Source of the DNA: Rhyzopertha dominica
Taxonomy: Eukaryota > Arthropoda > Insecta > Coleoptera > Bostrichidae
Assembly: GCA_025024175.1 (NCBI GenBank)
Contig: QCXZ01000086.1
Span: 24,704,245-24,768,244 of the forward strand
DNA length: 64,000 nucleotides
Direction of reading: 5' to 3'
Every line of letters begins with the position of its first letter. Position 1 is the first letter of the stretch. Below are positions 21,000-33,215 of this stretch, piece after piece. Made by a program: the position numbers and the translations under genes. The notes under the pieces are model-generated. The model worked only from the letters and a program-made list of their open reading frames with translations. It was not told where the DNA came from and did not search any database.

Positions 21000-23900
21000 T
21001 CATTCCGATAGTTCCAAATTTTGGATATACTGTTCATACTGGAATCCAGGGAACACATTAAAAGAAAGATGCTGTGTTAAGTGGTCATTGCGGAGCTCCG
21101 CAATTTCAGAGATAAGCTGCTTGAAGACGGGTCTCTCATCTGAATCTAGCTGCCAACAGTTGAGCATGAGCTGGTACAGATTGCTGCTGATATATTGCAA
21201 CTGCGAGGGGCGAACCCCTCTTGTAGCTTTCACAGGAATTTCATTATTTAGCAGAGCGCCAAATGGCGTCCCACCTACAAAAACAAGATTTTGATAAAAA
21301 CAATCGATTCTGCTGATTTTGAACATACCCAGTGAACAGACTTCCCAGGCGAGGCAAGAGAATGACCACACATCACTCTTTGATGTGTGAGGAAGTCCCT
21401 TGAATACTTCACATGCAGTCCATCGGGTAGTATCAGGAAAGACTCCTGACCTGTAATACTGTGTTAACCCATAACCGCTAACTTTTGGTATGAGATCCCT
21501 TCCAAGCATAACATTGCGAGCACAGACATTTTTATGTACAATTCCGCATGAGCCCAGGTGGTCCAAACCATTAGCAATACCAATCACAATGTCAAGGGCT
21601 TGCGATTCGTACAAATCACTGAAACGTCCATTTGACATGTTTCTGCTACTTAATAATAAATCTTTGAGATTCAGCGTCGCATATTCTAGAAGGACACACA
21701 CTACTTCGGCAGATTCCGAGGTGCCCATCAAGCCAAGCACGTTTGGATGTGGCGTTGTTTTTATTAAAAGGTTCAGATCCCTCAGCATGCTTCGTTTTTC
21801 ATCAGGCTGCATCCTTTTGTCATGAATCGTGTACACAGACACAGACTGCATGCCTTTATCTTCTCGTATTGTTCCGGCATTTACATTACCGAATTTGCCA
21901 CTACCCAACAAAACGTTAGGATCCAGCTGCACCAAGTGATATGAAACTGTTTTGACTTTCTGTTTTAAAATCTTGTAGTGGTTTACAGGTTGTTCTTCCT
22001 CGGGAATATAGCCACTGTTTTCAATTTCTATCATCGGTCCTTGTAACGTTAATTCCTGATTATCAGTCAGACGTTGTCTTCTGTTCTGGATTCTTCTTTT
22101 TAAAACAAAGAACACCACCAATCCTAATAACAGAAGACAGCTCAGAAGTGCAATTGCAACTGAAAGTGTGATGACAACCACTGGCGAATCCGTTAGAGGA
22201 TCCTCTGTTATGTTCAATACTATGATACCGTGTTCTGATACATTGGGATCACTGTAAGCATACTTTACTGAGTCATTTAAACGGCTTATTAGCCCCAATA
22301 TGATGTTGTAATCTACTGCAGGGTTCAGTGGAGCATTGTAATATTTTCCATAGTATTTCCCATCACCTACTACGAATTCTTTGTCAACATCCTAAAACAA
22401 AATGAAATCTCACAATTGCATGCCTGTGACAAATTTAGCTAGTTCACTCCATTTTTTAAAAGAAATAAAAATATTAGCCACGTTTTTTTAAAAAATATGT
22501 GCACGCATTGGATCGGTACTGGCTTGTACCAAGTTTTACTAGAAAATATCAAGTAATAACGATTTCGTGGAAAAAATTAAAAGTTCACACTATTGAAATG
22601 CTTAATTGTCAAATCTGACACATTACAGTTTGTCCTTGTATTATTAATCATAATGGAAAATTGAAATTTAAGACAAAAAATAGAAATTGTTTGTCTTGTT
22701 GGCAATAATATGTTATTTCCGTCTCACCATAGATGGATCAAGCAGATTTTCAAGGCAGAACTGCACCCAATATTATGTTTTCAATGATGTGCTTTTTGAT
22801 AGTGAATCTATTTGAAGAAAAATGAATATTAACTTACTTTCGGACTTAGCTCTGCAGTTATATAAAAATCGTATCCTTCCTTCCTAGCATCAGCAGCAGA
22901 CCTCAGTTTGTCTGGCTGGAAGCCCTGTTTGGCATCATCGTTAATCACAATTACTTGATAAGCTGTCACCGGCCCATTGTTGTTGACCGCACCGTTCAGA
23001 TTCACTCTCATTGTTGTTTCAGCTCTCTCGATGACAACAGGTTTCGGTGGGGGATTTGGATTTCCAAGTTTCGTATTTATTATTGAGAATGTCCAAGGAC
23101 CGGCCCCATCAGTTGACACAGTGCGAATAGTCAGGTTGTATTTGCTCGCCGGATGGAGGGTAATAATTTCAGCATTTGACGTGTTGTTCGAAAATTTCCA
23201 ATCTGGACTTTTTGGAGAGTAGCTTGAATATGTATCCAGTATGTTTGCTTTGACTTCGTAGTAAACTATATCAACGTACGACTCCGGTTCAGTCCAGCTC
23301 AGGTGGGCACTTGTGTTGGTTATGTTATCAACGAGAAAATTACGAGGGGGACCGGGAACTGAAAAATAAAGTATGGTGTCCATAAAAAAAATCAAAAGTA
23401 GGACCATAAAACACAAGCGTCTAGTGGGTCGACAAAATTTTTAAACATTTGTTTGAAAGCTTCTAGTGAATGAAGAATATGATGTAGAGTATATGGTCAG
23501 AAAGCTACAAGATGTATATGGAAGAGCCTGCCTTGTAATAAATTATTAGAAAACAAAATACTTGGTAGTGGACTGTAAAGCACTTGATATGAAAGTCAAA
23601 GGAAAAACTATAAAAAACCAAAATATCAAAAGATTAAACTCTCTACTGTAGTCCAACAAAGACAAGAATTTATGACAGCATACTTAAAGAGAGGAAACAT
23701 GGGAAATTACCAAAGCTGATTTGCAGAAGCTGGCAGCAATGGACTTTCCTTGTCAAGACTATAACATATACCAAACTAATAAATAAAAACTGTTATCCAT
23801 GAACTGCAATCTATGAGACTAACATTGTATGTGTACGACTAGAAAGTACAGCCAGAAAAATATGAGAGTGGACATCCATGCAAAGAAGCAAACGTGGATA

Positions 23901-24593
23901 CCCTGAAAAAGAGCTGTATAAACAAGTTATTAGAGATATGGCACAAATATATGAATAAGTTCAGGAGTTGTCACCTGTTTCAATGTTATATACAGAATTT
24001 GAAGGACCATATTCAAGTTTTTTTAACGTTCCCTAGCATCATTTGACACAAGTCTGTTTTTGCTTCCTCACATGCAAATTATCGGACAAAATTGTATGTA
24101 TTTGTTTCTTTGAAATGCCAAAGAATCTCAGTGAATGTCGATCTGATAAAATCATATCATGCACAGGATCGATATTTTTCACACCAGCAGAGGTACATGG
24201 ATGCCATTCGCGAATCATGAAATACTGAGGACACAACTCACCTAAATTGCCAGTAAAATAAGTGTCCTGCAACTGGTCTCTCATTTCACAATTGTTACAC
24301 ACATCGTTACAATGAAGGGTTGAATTAATCTGTTCTCCCAGAACATTAACACACGAACAATGAGTGTCATTTATATTCGCATATCTAGAAACAAATACTT
24401 AATAACCACCACATAAGCATTGTTCACTAACAAACCTGAAGAAGCGTCCCTTACAAAATGTTACACAGTTGCTAGATCTGGGTGCCATTACTGTTGGTAC
24501 TGTACCTATATATTTGTAGCACCCGTAAAAGTCTTTTTCATCCATGCAAAGGCACCAAAGAAAGCTGGTCGTAAGTAAAAATATCGTCTTCAT
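21000..24593 (-). CDS. Wsck: Wsck: receptor with WSC and FN3 domains and a degenerate tyrosine-kinase domain
   Basis: Five minus-strand exons, 24436..24593, 24242..24384, 22838..23358, 21329..22391 and 21000..21274, join in frame to 719 aa. Order: signal peptide (MKTIFLLTTSFLWCLC), cysteine-rich WSC domain (GCYKYIG, CVTFCKGRFFRYANIND, CSCVNVLG), FN3 modules (PGPPRNFLVDN, SAHLSWTEP, NPPPKPVVIE), a TM helix near residues 343-367, then a kinase-like domain. The glycine loop is intact (GSGKFG, 437-442). The ATP-anchoring lysine of the VAVK motif is Tyr (VSVY, 461), HRD is HKN (560-562) and DFG is GYG (580-582). By these changes it should be a pseudokinase. Structural motifs of the C-lobe (SDVWSFSCLAWEVCSLG, W...RP) remain. 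Introns of 51 and 54 nt match the local size class. An intron contains a LINE remnant. Confidence 0.92.
23466..23960 (+). pseudogene. LINE reverse-transcriptase fossil in a Wsck intron
   Basis: Plus-strand reading gives EEYDVEYMVRKLQDVYGRA, then KTKYLVVDC, KGKTIKNQNIKRLNSLL and REETWEITKADLQKL, separated by stops and shifts. This order (thumb-side KTKYL block, then the xAETWxxTK block) is typical of the C-terminal half of non-LTR retrotransposon reverse transcriptases common in insects. The tail AKKQTWIP...KELYKQVIRD also fits. There are no intact ends. It lies opposite to Wsck transcription. Confidence 0.6.
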
Positions 24594-25342
24594 TGTTTCT
24601 AGGAAGAACTTTACAGGTACTCTATCAAGTAATACAGTCACTGGAAAATATTTATGTTACTTTAAAAACTTACTATTTTTGTTATAATTTACAAGTTAAA
24701 TGATTGTTCACTTATTCTCACAACATAGTTTTTGTATATCACTACAAAAATAACCGAAATATCCTCCTAGGGAACTCACAAATCTTCGATTTTACAGTAA
24801 ACGTCTCCATAGCAATTAGCGTGGATTTTGTCGATTCAGTATAAAATCACCGTTGATTTATTGGTTATGTTTATCCATGTTTACTCATCCTTCGTGATCT
24901 TTCGTCAACTACCTGTACACACCCACTTTTAACGGTCGTATTACCTATAATGCGTTTCGTAAGGACACTGGTAACTGTGGTAAGCATATTGCCGAGCATT
25001 TTCTTAATATTTTAATAGTCATTGCACAGTTTCGGGTCATATTATTATTATGAGGGATATATAAAGCTATAGTTGGTTAATAATCATATTTTGATTACTT
25101 CTTATATAACTCAGGGTGCCTGATAGAAGGCACACTAACAAAAAAAACATATAGGTACATATCCTTCTATGGACTATTTATAGTTCGCATGCGTATTTCC
25201 TTGTCCAATTTATCTCACCAAACAAGAAAAGTATTCAGTATTCTACTAATTTGAAATGAACCCACCGTTTAATTTGAATTTAAAATTCTCGCGCGACCAC
25301 GATGCTTTCGCAAGTATTGTAGTTTTTGGTTTTACAAATATA
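24594..25342. other. Divergent intergenic region between Wsck and Gip (Wsck-proximal part)
   Basis: An acceptor-like CTTCCTAG directly precedes the Wsck start on the minus strand, suggesting an upstream untranslated exon. No core promoter could be fixed. No other feature seen. Confidence 0.35.
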
Positions 25343-25350
25343 TACCCACT

Positions 25351-26369
25351 CAGCGATGCCAGATTAGGGAATTTTTCCCTATGTATGGGGATTTTTTTTA
25401 AAGAATAGGGAACAAGCGAATATTTGGTTCATTATGGGGAATTTTCGGTATTACAAAAAATATACACTACTCGTAATACTAACACACAATATAAATATGT
25501 CAATTTTTTCTTTTACTTATACAATCAAAATCTAGCTATCATAGACCCATGTCACTGGTAGATATACCACCACCATAATAACATTATTTGAATTTAGTTT
25601 GAAGTTGTAAGCCATTTTGTTTTCTCGTATGCTACGCCATCTATGTAACGTTAGTTGTACAACCAATACATACAACGCCGTGGGAATAACCAGTACGCGT
25701 TCCGCGTTATTTGAATTTCGTAAACGGATTTATTATACCGTTAAATCGGTTATCGGTTAAATTGAGTTTATCTACAAGAAGTAAAGTGGTAGTAAAAGTA
25801 AACTAATAAACTTAATACAAAATTGTGTATCTATGTGACATTATATGCGGCATTGCAAAATGTTCCAAAACTGTACTGGATTAAATAAGATCCACATTAT
25901 AACTTTTAACGTTTGATTTCTACATTCTACATTATATTTAGCAAGACTAGAGCACAATATTGTTTTTTTATCCGGTTGGCCTTGAAAAAATATGAAATTT
26001 TTGATGCGGCGTAATTCTCAAAAAAAATTCTAATGGAAAGGCAATTACATTTATAAAAAATACTGTGAAAAGTCAACTCGTCAATAAATAATAGCTACAT
26101 AAAAATATAAAAGTGAAAAACTATTAGAATTAGAAAATTTGCGTAGACAACAAATTTCTGTTGTTGAACGCCGATTGATATTTGCATAGCCCCCCCCCCC
26201 CCCCGTCTAGCTACTTTGGTTTTAACAAGAAAATCTTACCGTACTCCTTTTGCACAAAAAATAGTTGGTTATCTTAAAATCTAGGGAAATTCAGTATATG
26301 ACAGGGAAATTATAGGGGATATTCACATAAGACTACGGGGAATACTTTTTTATTCCTCTGGCAGCACTG
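25351..26369. mobile_element. Non-autonomous hAT-type element between Wsck and Gip
   Basis: The left end CAGCGATGCCAGA and the right end, whose reverse complement is CAGTGCTGCCAGA, agree at 11 of 13 positions. They are flanked by a perfect 8-bp duplication TACCCACT (25343..25350 and 26370..26377). The 1019-bp interior has no transposase frame. It includes GGGGAAT/ATTCCC-type subterminal repeats and a run of 15 C at 26190..26204. Ends and duplication length identify a hAT element mobilised in trans. Confidence 0.88.
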
Positions 26370-26377
26370 TACCCACT

Positions 26378-26769
26378 AAGGAACGTATAGCCAAAAAGCA
26401 ATAATAAAGTAGCAAAATATATAAGATAGTTATATTATAAAAGTTTTGTGTTTGTAGGTATACATATTTAAATTAATGTGTTACTTGATGATAATGCAAT
26501 AATCTCTGAACTACAATTACTTTATTAATTTGTTTTAGAATCAGAATCTAAACCTGACCTTTTATAGAAAGGTTATCAGTTTTCCAGTAGTTTAAACAGC
26601 TGCTTTATAATGTATTAATTATTTAACACTCATTAATTATTCTTAATTAGGATTCTCTCTAACAGACATATCTGCTTATCTCTGCCTGTTATCACTTANC
26701 TACTAATCATGACTGTAAATGGAGCACAGATTTTACAGCTTTTTGTAGTGTCCACCAGGCATAACAATC
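26378..26769 (+). other. Gip upstream region
   Basis: 392 bp between the hAT element and the Gip start codon. AT-rich; no definite promoter motif. One N at 26699. Confidence 0.3.
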
Positions 26770-28036
26770 ATGTCAAAGTTCTGCGCCAATTTGAGCTTTA
26801 TGTTCACCGAAGTGCCCTTTTTGGAACGCTATGAGTTGGCCAAAAAGGTAGGGTTCCACTGTGTAGAATCGGGATTTCCTCCATATGATATACCGTTACA
26901 AAAGGTTGTGAAAGCTAAAGAGGATGCTAACATCCAACAATGTCTCGTAAATATTTACACAGGTACAATTACCAGTTACGATGTTGCAAAAATAAGTAAA
27001 ACCGTGTTATTTTAATAGGTGACGTCAGCAAATTGGAGTTGGGATTTGCAGCTATCCCTGGCAAAGAAGAAGAATTCCAAAAGAGTTTGGATTTAAGTAT
27101 TAATTACGCCAAGGCTCTTAAAGTGAAGAAGTAAGTTTGCCTAATCAGAAGATACAGAATTATTTGCTCGATAATAACTGTGTTTCACACTTTGGGAGTC
27201 AAAGGATTCACCCTACAAAGAAAACCCATTAACAGTCTCTTATAGACCTTAAAATTCTGACTCTTTCAACTCAATTTCTTTTTGACAATATTTTTTGTTT
27301 ATAAAAAAGAATGCGGATAATTTTACAGTGCATGGATTGCACGACAAAAGGCAAATTTTATTCCACAATATAAGTGAATTGAGTAATGACCTTATTTTAT
27401 CTGCCTGTTCATTATTCTCACTTATTACAAATATTATACTTGAATGTTTGTAAAACATTCTTTGTTATGACAATAAATTTGATTGTTATTATTATCTAGA
27501 ATGCATGTAATGTCAGGAATAGTGAAAAATCCCACTACGGAAAATGACGTCGTTTATGAAAAGAATTTGCGCCTCGCTGTAAAAATGTTTGCAAAGGAAC
27601 ATATTATCGGGTTGATTGAGCCAATAAATAACTACAGCGTCGAGGATTACTATATGAACAACTTCGACAAAGGTAAAACAGTACTCGCTCCATCTTGTAC
27701 CTCATCCCTAACTTATTTGTAATTGTAGCCATTGCTTTGCTGAAGAAAATCAACAGCCCCAACTTACGTTTGATGCTGGACGTTTTCCACTTACAGCAAT
27801 TAAAGGGCGACTTTACACATTTTGTTTCAAAGTACATGGAATATGTTGGACACGTGCAAATCGCTCAGGTTCCGTACCGCCATGAACCTGACAGTACAGG
27901 CGAGCTGAACTACCGATATGTTATCGATACCATCAGGTCGTGTGGCTATACTGATTACATTGGTTTGGAATACAAACCAGAAACTGACACGCTTACTGGA
28001 CTAAAATGGCTGGAAAATCTCGGTTTTGCTTGGTAG
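26770..28036 (+). CDS. Gip: Putative hydroxypyruvate isomerase (Gip)
   Basis: Cytosolic TIM-barrel enzyme of the xylose-isomerase-like superfamily; family members interconvert hydroxypyruvate and tartronate semialdehyde. Four plus-strand exons, 26770..26962, 27019..27130, 27500..27672 and 27729..28036, join in frame to 261 aa, the usual length of the family. Landmarks: MSKFCANLSFMFTEVPFLER at the start, GFHCVESGFPPYD, HVMSG, LIEPINN with the presumed metal and catalytic Glu at 142, MLDVFHLQ, GHVQIAQVPYRHEPD, and GLEYKPE with the second conserved Glu at 240. All expected family blocks are present, so the enzyme should be active. ATTAAA at 28080 is the likely poly(A) signal. It is transcribed away from Wsck and towards conu. 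Confidence 0.95.
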
Positions 28037-28769
28037 ACTGTTCATTGTGATATTACCTGTTCCCTTGTTCCTTAAAATTATTAAAGTTTTTCAGATAACT
28101 TTTTTCTCTTGAAGTTTAGTTTTCTGTTTTATGTATTATGGCGTTTAGTAAAGGTGTTTTGACATAATGGATGTTTGTTTTTATGAAAAAAAGTATATAT
28201 TTATTGGCTACACTGANGTTAGAATGTAATACTTATTTGTTAATTATAATAGTAATGCCTTAATTTCCAGGAGAAATTAATTGAATTAATTTAAAAAGAA
28301 TTCGTCATCACTTTTAGAAACTCACATGTCATTTTCCCTTATTTTACAGGAGAGAGAGAGGGGTTAGGTCAGTCAGGTCAGGTTAGGCTAAATGACCTTA
28401 AACTGGAAGTGTATTTATAATATTATTAATTCAAGTCAACATATATCTAATCCATGTACCATGTACATACTCTTATAAAAATCTATAGTATACAGCTTTT
28501 ATATGTCTTAAACAAAAGCCTGATTTTACAATTTTTTTATCGCATTTAAAACTTTTGTCCAGCTAAGTTATCAGGAAAGGTAATACAAACTGCCGGATTT
28601 GGTGAGTAAAATTTATTATAAAAACACAGTATTTGGCACTTTGTGTATTTATCTCATCACAATGTTGCTTAAATATGATAAGGCTTAACGACAAAATTAA
28701 ATATATTTTAACAAACCGAAATAAAATATTATATTCTATATGAGGTCTGGTTTGGGGAATGGTCGCAGT
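28037..28769. other. Convergent 3' ends of Gip and conu
   Basis: ATTAAA at 28080..28085 serves Gip on the plus strand. On the minus strand AATAAA (TTTATT at 28612..28617), about 155 nt after the conu stop, serves conu. Between them lies a short TTAGG/TCAGG-rich patch at 28361..28390 and otherwise AT-rich sequence without a gene. Confidence 0.5.
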
Positions 28770-31556
28770 TTAAATAAATAGTTCTCGCTTGATTCTCGGA
28801 ACGATTATGGCACCTGCTTCGTACTGAGTACTGCTTCTAGCCAGTTTCTTTTTGCCGTACTTCTGAAATTAAAGAGTTTTTCATGTATGTAAGCTGGTCC
28901 AGCTAGATATAGCAAAAAAAGTTGGTCTTACTAGTTTTTTGTCTCTTCCGACATCCTTCTTGTTCTGAGCCTTTCTGTGAGCATCTCGAGCTTGTGCTGC
29001 TAAATCTACAGGAACCATCCAAAGGTCCGATCCGGTGTTCAGCAACACTTCCATGAGGCAGCAGGAGATAGCCGCATCATTGATCTGCCTCTCGAGCTCC
29101 TCCTTCGTCAAGGATTTTAGATTGATTTTAGTTGATGCCTCTCTGAAAAAAAAAATTCATTGATAACGGTAAAACGTGGAGTGTTGCTAATCGGACATAC
29201 TTTGGCAATAACAGTCGTGGTGGAAAGAAAGATGGTGCTGTTATCATGGCCACGTTGTGCAAGCTCATTCGATTTTCTTTCTCGTGCTTTATGACGTTCA
29301 GCATGAAAAGTATAAGCAGGCGGAAGGTGTTTCTGTGTTGTTCCGGTAGCAGCAGCACCAGTAAGTTTAAGGCTTTGACTTTATCTTCAGCACATGGAAT
29401 TTCTGCAAATTGTGTGTGTAGAAAGTGCAAAATGAAGAGGTAAGAGCTACGTACTGCCACATTTATAAAACATGTCAAATAATTCCATGCTGAAAACGGG
29501 ATCCGGCAACTCCCTTAGGAGTTTTTTAAGCACACCAACCAACTCATGGCCCGTTGCCTGAGACAGTAATTCTTCAACATGAGGCCGGTTGTTATAAAAC
29601 TTTTCTTCGATCTCTTTGCATAGGTATTCCAATTTCTGCTTCTGGCAGCCAATTCTCAACAGCCCGTCCTCACGGATACATCTACTGTTCAGTTGATTGA
29701 TAATACTTTGGTACACTTGAGGCACCATTGAGTTATCGGTTGGTCTAGGCATATCCCGCATAACTAAAGTAGACAGGTTAACTCCGAAAACATTTCCTTC
29801 TGTAAAGAGTGGGGATAGAAAGCAACTATGGAGGAAATTGTTGGAAACAATCACTTACTCTTTCTTTTAGTGTTTGCCTTCCGTTTCTGCACAGATATTT
29901 TGTACTGATCAAAAATAGCAGTCAATTCCACATACAACAATGGCTTCAGATATTGATATTCAACGTCTGTTAAATCATAGATGTTTACATTATCAAAAAT
30001 TTTAGTTTCTGCCTTCTAAAAATTGGAAAGTTAACCATGGTGACACACAATGGGCAATAACGTACCTCGTGTTCGTAGCTGTTCTGCTTGAATATTCCTT
30101 CGAAACTGATGGCCGCCTCACAATTTTCAGTAGGTCTTTTATCACATGAATCGATTAAATTACCATGACTCCGAGACAAAGAACCTTCCCTACAAACTAA
30201 CCATTAATGGGACACAACGATAGATTTTCGTTTTTTTTCTTACATGTATTCCGCTTGAGCGTGTCCTAAAAGTGGGTTTATATGAACGTCAGCCATGGGA
30301 TCGCTGCCACTCCTTTCCCTCTGAGGTCTTGGTAAGCTCCCATATTCGCTAAGTTGTTGGTAACCTTTTAGCACAACATTCTCGGACCCGAGATGCGCAA
30401 TATCACCACGTTCGGTTCTAAAGAACCTGCTATGTAACGGCTCGCTAGAAGACAACTTCAGCCTCCCTTTTGAGCTCATAGTGTTGGAATCCTGTGGACT
30501 AGACAATAAAAAAGTTTACGCTAGCATTTCATTAACAAATGAATCATACAAATGTGGTATTGATGTGTGATCTTCATCCGATGTAACAAGATCATCTGTT
30601 AGACCAGGCAAGGAGTCCAAGGAATCTGGTGTGGCGCTTCTTGACCTTGTTCCTGTACTGGATGTCTAGAAGTAATAACAATTTGTCAGAATTGAAAAGG
30701 GGATAGCCGGATGAGACTACTACAAGCCCCACTTTACAAAATAACTTTTTTTTTCCTCCAAAACTACTAATTCATGTAAAAATTAGAAATGATAATTGGT
30801 CTAAAATCGTCAAAATCATTTAAGAGATGTAATTATTATAGAAACAATTTAAAAAATCGAAATTTCGTCAAGAAAACAAAAGTTGTGTATACTGTTTGCT
30901 TTCAAATGAAGTTTCAAGGAGTTCCTCATCACTGGCATTTACCAAATTTGCTTTGTGTAGCTCATACATTGTCTGATTTCAACCGTGTTCAAAATTGGTA
31001 AGTCAATCGTTTTTGGCTTTTTTTATCCTGTTGAAAGATAGTTTGAAGCATTCCTTTTTATATATTTGAACAAAAATTGTGTATAAATGTTTATAAACAT
31101 CAGGCAAGGGCACATGGCAAATTAATTTGTATTTGAACTTACTTCAATATTCCATGTGACGTCTCTAATATCCTGCCTTTGTTTTCTTCGGGGTTGCCTG
31201 TTCCGCAATGTTTTATTCAATGTGCGAACCCTGGACCGAACAGTCTGCGCTTGTTTTTCTGTCAAGTGTCGTTGTCTTACGGAGTCATTTACTACAGCAT
31301 CCGGGATTTCTTTTCCTTCATAATATAGTTTTGACAGGTCAGCTAGTCCCGCTTTTTGTAAAAAATCGTTGGCTTCTTCGACTTCTACAAGAGTAAAGTT
31401 TGTTAAATTATGAATGAAAAAAATGTGCTTTGACTTACCGTTGAGAAGGAGGTGCTCGTCGTCTTCGAAGTCAACTTCAGGTTGAGTATCCTTCACCTCA
31501 TTAAAGTAAAGCTTCAGAACTTCATTGCGAAGCTCAGCATCCACAGATGTTTCCAT
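28770..31556 (-). CDS. conu: Conundrum-type Rho GTPase-activating protein (ARHGAP18/28/40 family)
   Basis: Stimulates GTP hydrolysis by Rho at the cell cortex. Ten minus-strand exons, 31439..31556, 31143..31384, 30550..30665, 30244..30498, 30066..30189, 29859..30015, 29455..29799, 29201..29402, 28932..29142 and 28770..28862, join in frame to 620 aa. The N-terminal half has a conserved linker (RQDIRDVTWNIE) and a serine-rich stretch (TSSTGTRSRSATPDSLD). The RhoGAP domain runs from about residue 338: FGVNLSTLV, EDGLLRIGCQKQKLE with the arginine finger at R386, LPDPVFSMELF, and NRMSLHNVAMITAPSFFPP. The start METSV at 31556 is the first ATG after an acceptor-like CTTCCTAG, so upstream UTR exons are likely. 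Eight of its nine introns are 50-69 nt; the exception is 477 nt. Confidence 0.93.
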
Positions 31557-33171
31557 GATGCAAGTTTTTATTAAACACAAACCTAGGAAGACAACAAACG
31601 ATGTTAATAGCAATTTGGTAATGCTTGCAATCCAACATGTACAAGGAAGAGCAAAGGACCAATAGTTCTGTCAAGAATATTACACTACAGAATTAATACA
31701 AATGTACTCAGCTATATCAACATTTAAAATCTGACCATTTTCAGTTTTATTCTGATTTTAATCTAGTTAGTCATAGAATATGAAATATTTTGGTCTTAAG
31801 TTTTGCAAAACATGACATTTCAAACACTTTTGATGATGAAGAAAGTTTCTTCAGTGGTTTGTCAAAGGTCTTTTTTTATTTGTCCATGGGTAAAACACGT
31901 CATAACTCTTACATTTTTAAAATAATTATATTAAGTTTTACATCGCTGTAAACCTTAATAATTGTGGATTTTTTGAAGCCATAGCCAACTATGATTAATA
32001 CTTAAAAAAGGGTTAGTTTCTATTATATCTAGAAAATGACAGCTTACTTGCAGAATTAAATGACATTATTTAATTGTGCGATAGAGAGATAAGAAAATAT
32101 TGTACTTCGATGGAACCGAATGAGTTTTGGGGTCCCAAATAAAAACATTTTTCTAGTAGAAACATCAAGTTATTCATGATCGAACCTTTCGAAATTGAAG
32201 CTCATTATTAGATAAGTATGGGGAATTAAGAAACAGAAACAAAGCGCCGGAAAATGGGAACTACAGACAGTTCCGTCTTGAGTTGAAATATTTCATGATA
32301 GGTACCATTGAAATATTTAGGTACGGCCCTGTACTTTTGGCTATTGAATATATAGACGACATTTTCCTGTACTTGTTTGAAAATAACACCAGAGGTGCAT
32401 TTTGGTATTCACTTATCTCCATTTTAGCGTTACACTGGTTACATATTAAAACCTTTTACGCGTACGACCGTTTTCTTATCTCCAGCCCGCGGCCGTGATG
32501 CAATTTGTATTGTGAAAGCTAGGCGTATCTAAAGGTATAAAAACCAGGAAGAAAAAGGACTTTGTTTCCACCGGATATTGCGATTTCAGTCTCGGTGATA
32601 ATGACCTATGCAAAGTGAGCGCAATTAACCTATTTTGATCTCGGACGGAGAAAAAGCGAAAAATAAGGTGATAAAAATTCTGATAACGTATCAACAAACG
32701 TACAGGCAATAAAAACGGGGATTTTGTGTTTATCTGTTTTTCGTACCCCAGAATGCGTTCCTATCTCGCATCACCCACTAAAGGATACTTACAGCAAAAA
32801 TTGTACATTATATTAATTATCCAAAAATCGAACGAACAGCACAAAAGATATTGACAACAATATACTGCACAACACCAGCATGTACCCGAAAACTTGTGTG
32901 CGAACACATGGGATGTAATAATAATTATTTGCTTAGTTATCTATATGTGTCAACGACGGCTCTACCACAGTAAGCACTTATACACTGTTCTTTATTGCTA
33001 AAGACTTCCTGTACTGATCGCAGTTGGAATAAATTATTGGACAAAATAGGCCGAAATTGATGGGACAGCGATCACATATAGGGATGAAGAAAAGCCGTTA
33101 AAACGGCTTTTTCGGAAGGTAAACACGCACGTCGTCATTTGCGGCTACTAAATCAAAACGGCAACCATATA
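31557..33171. other. conu upstream region; start of a gene-poor stretch
   Basis: The conu promoter and untranslated first exon should lie in or beyond this span; a CG-richer patch near 32455-32515 (GCGTACGACC, CCCGCGGCCG) is a possible site. No gene recognised. Confidence 0.3.
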
Positions 33172-33215
33172 CCGGGTGTCCAACGAAAACCTTTGGTTAG
33201 AAGTATCTTTTAATT
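33172..33215 (+). repeat. Terminus of a TA-flanked DNA transposon (CCGGGTGTCC type), left copy
   Basis: After a TA dinucleotide the sequence reads CCGGGTGTCCAACGAAAACC then TTAGAAGTATCT. The same ~37 nt occur in inverse orientation ending at 49883 (CAGGGTGTCCAACGAAAAGT, TTAGAAGTATCT), also next to TA. Such ends suit the Tc1/IS630 group, matching the DDE transposase remnant beside the right copy. Confidence 0.6.

Noticed and set aside
21490..21825. 111-codon plus-strand frame opposite the Wsck kinase exon
   Set aside because: Antisense shadow of a well-supported coding exon; no family resemblance.
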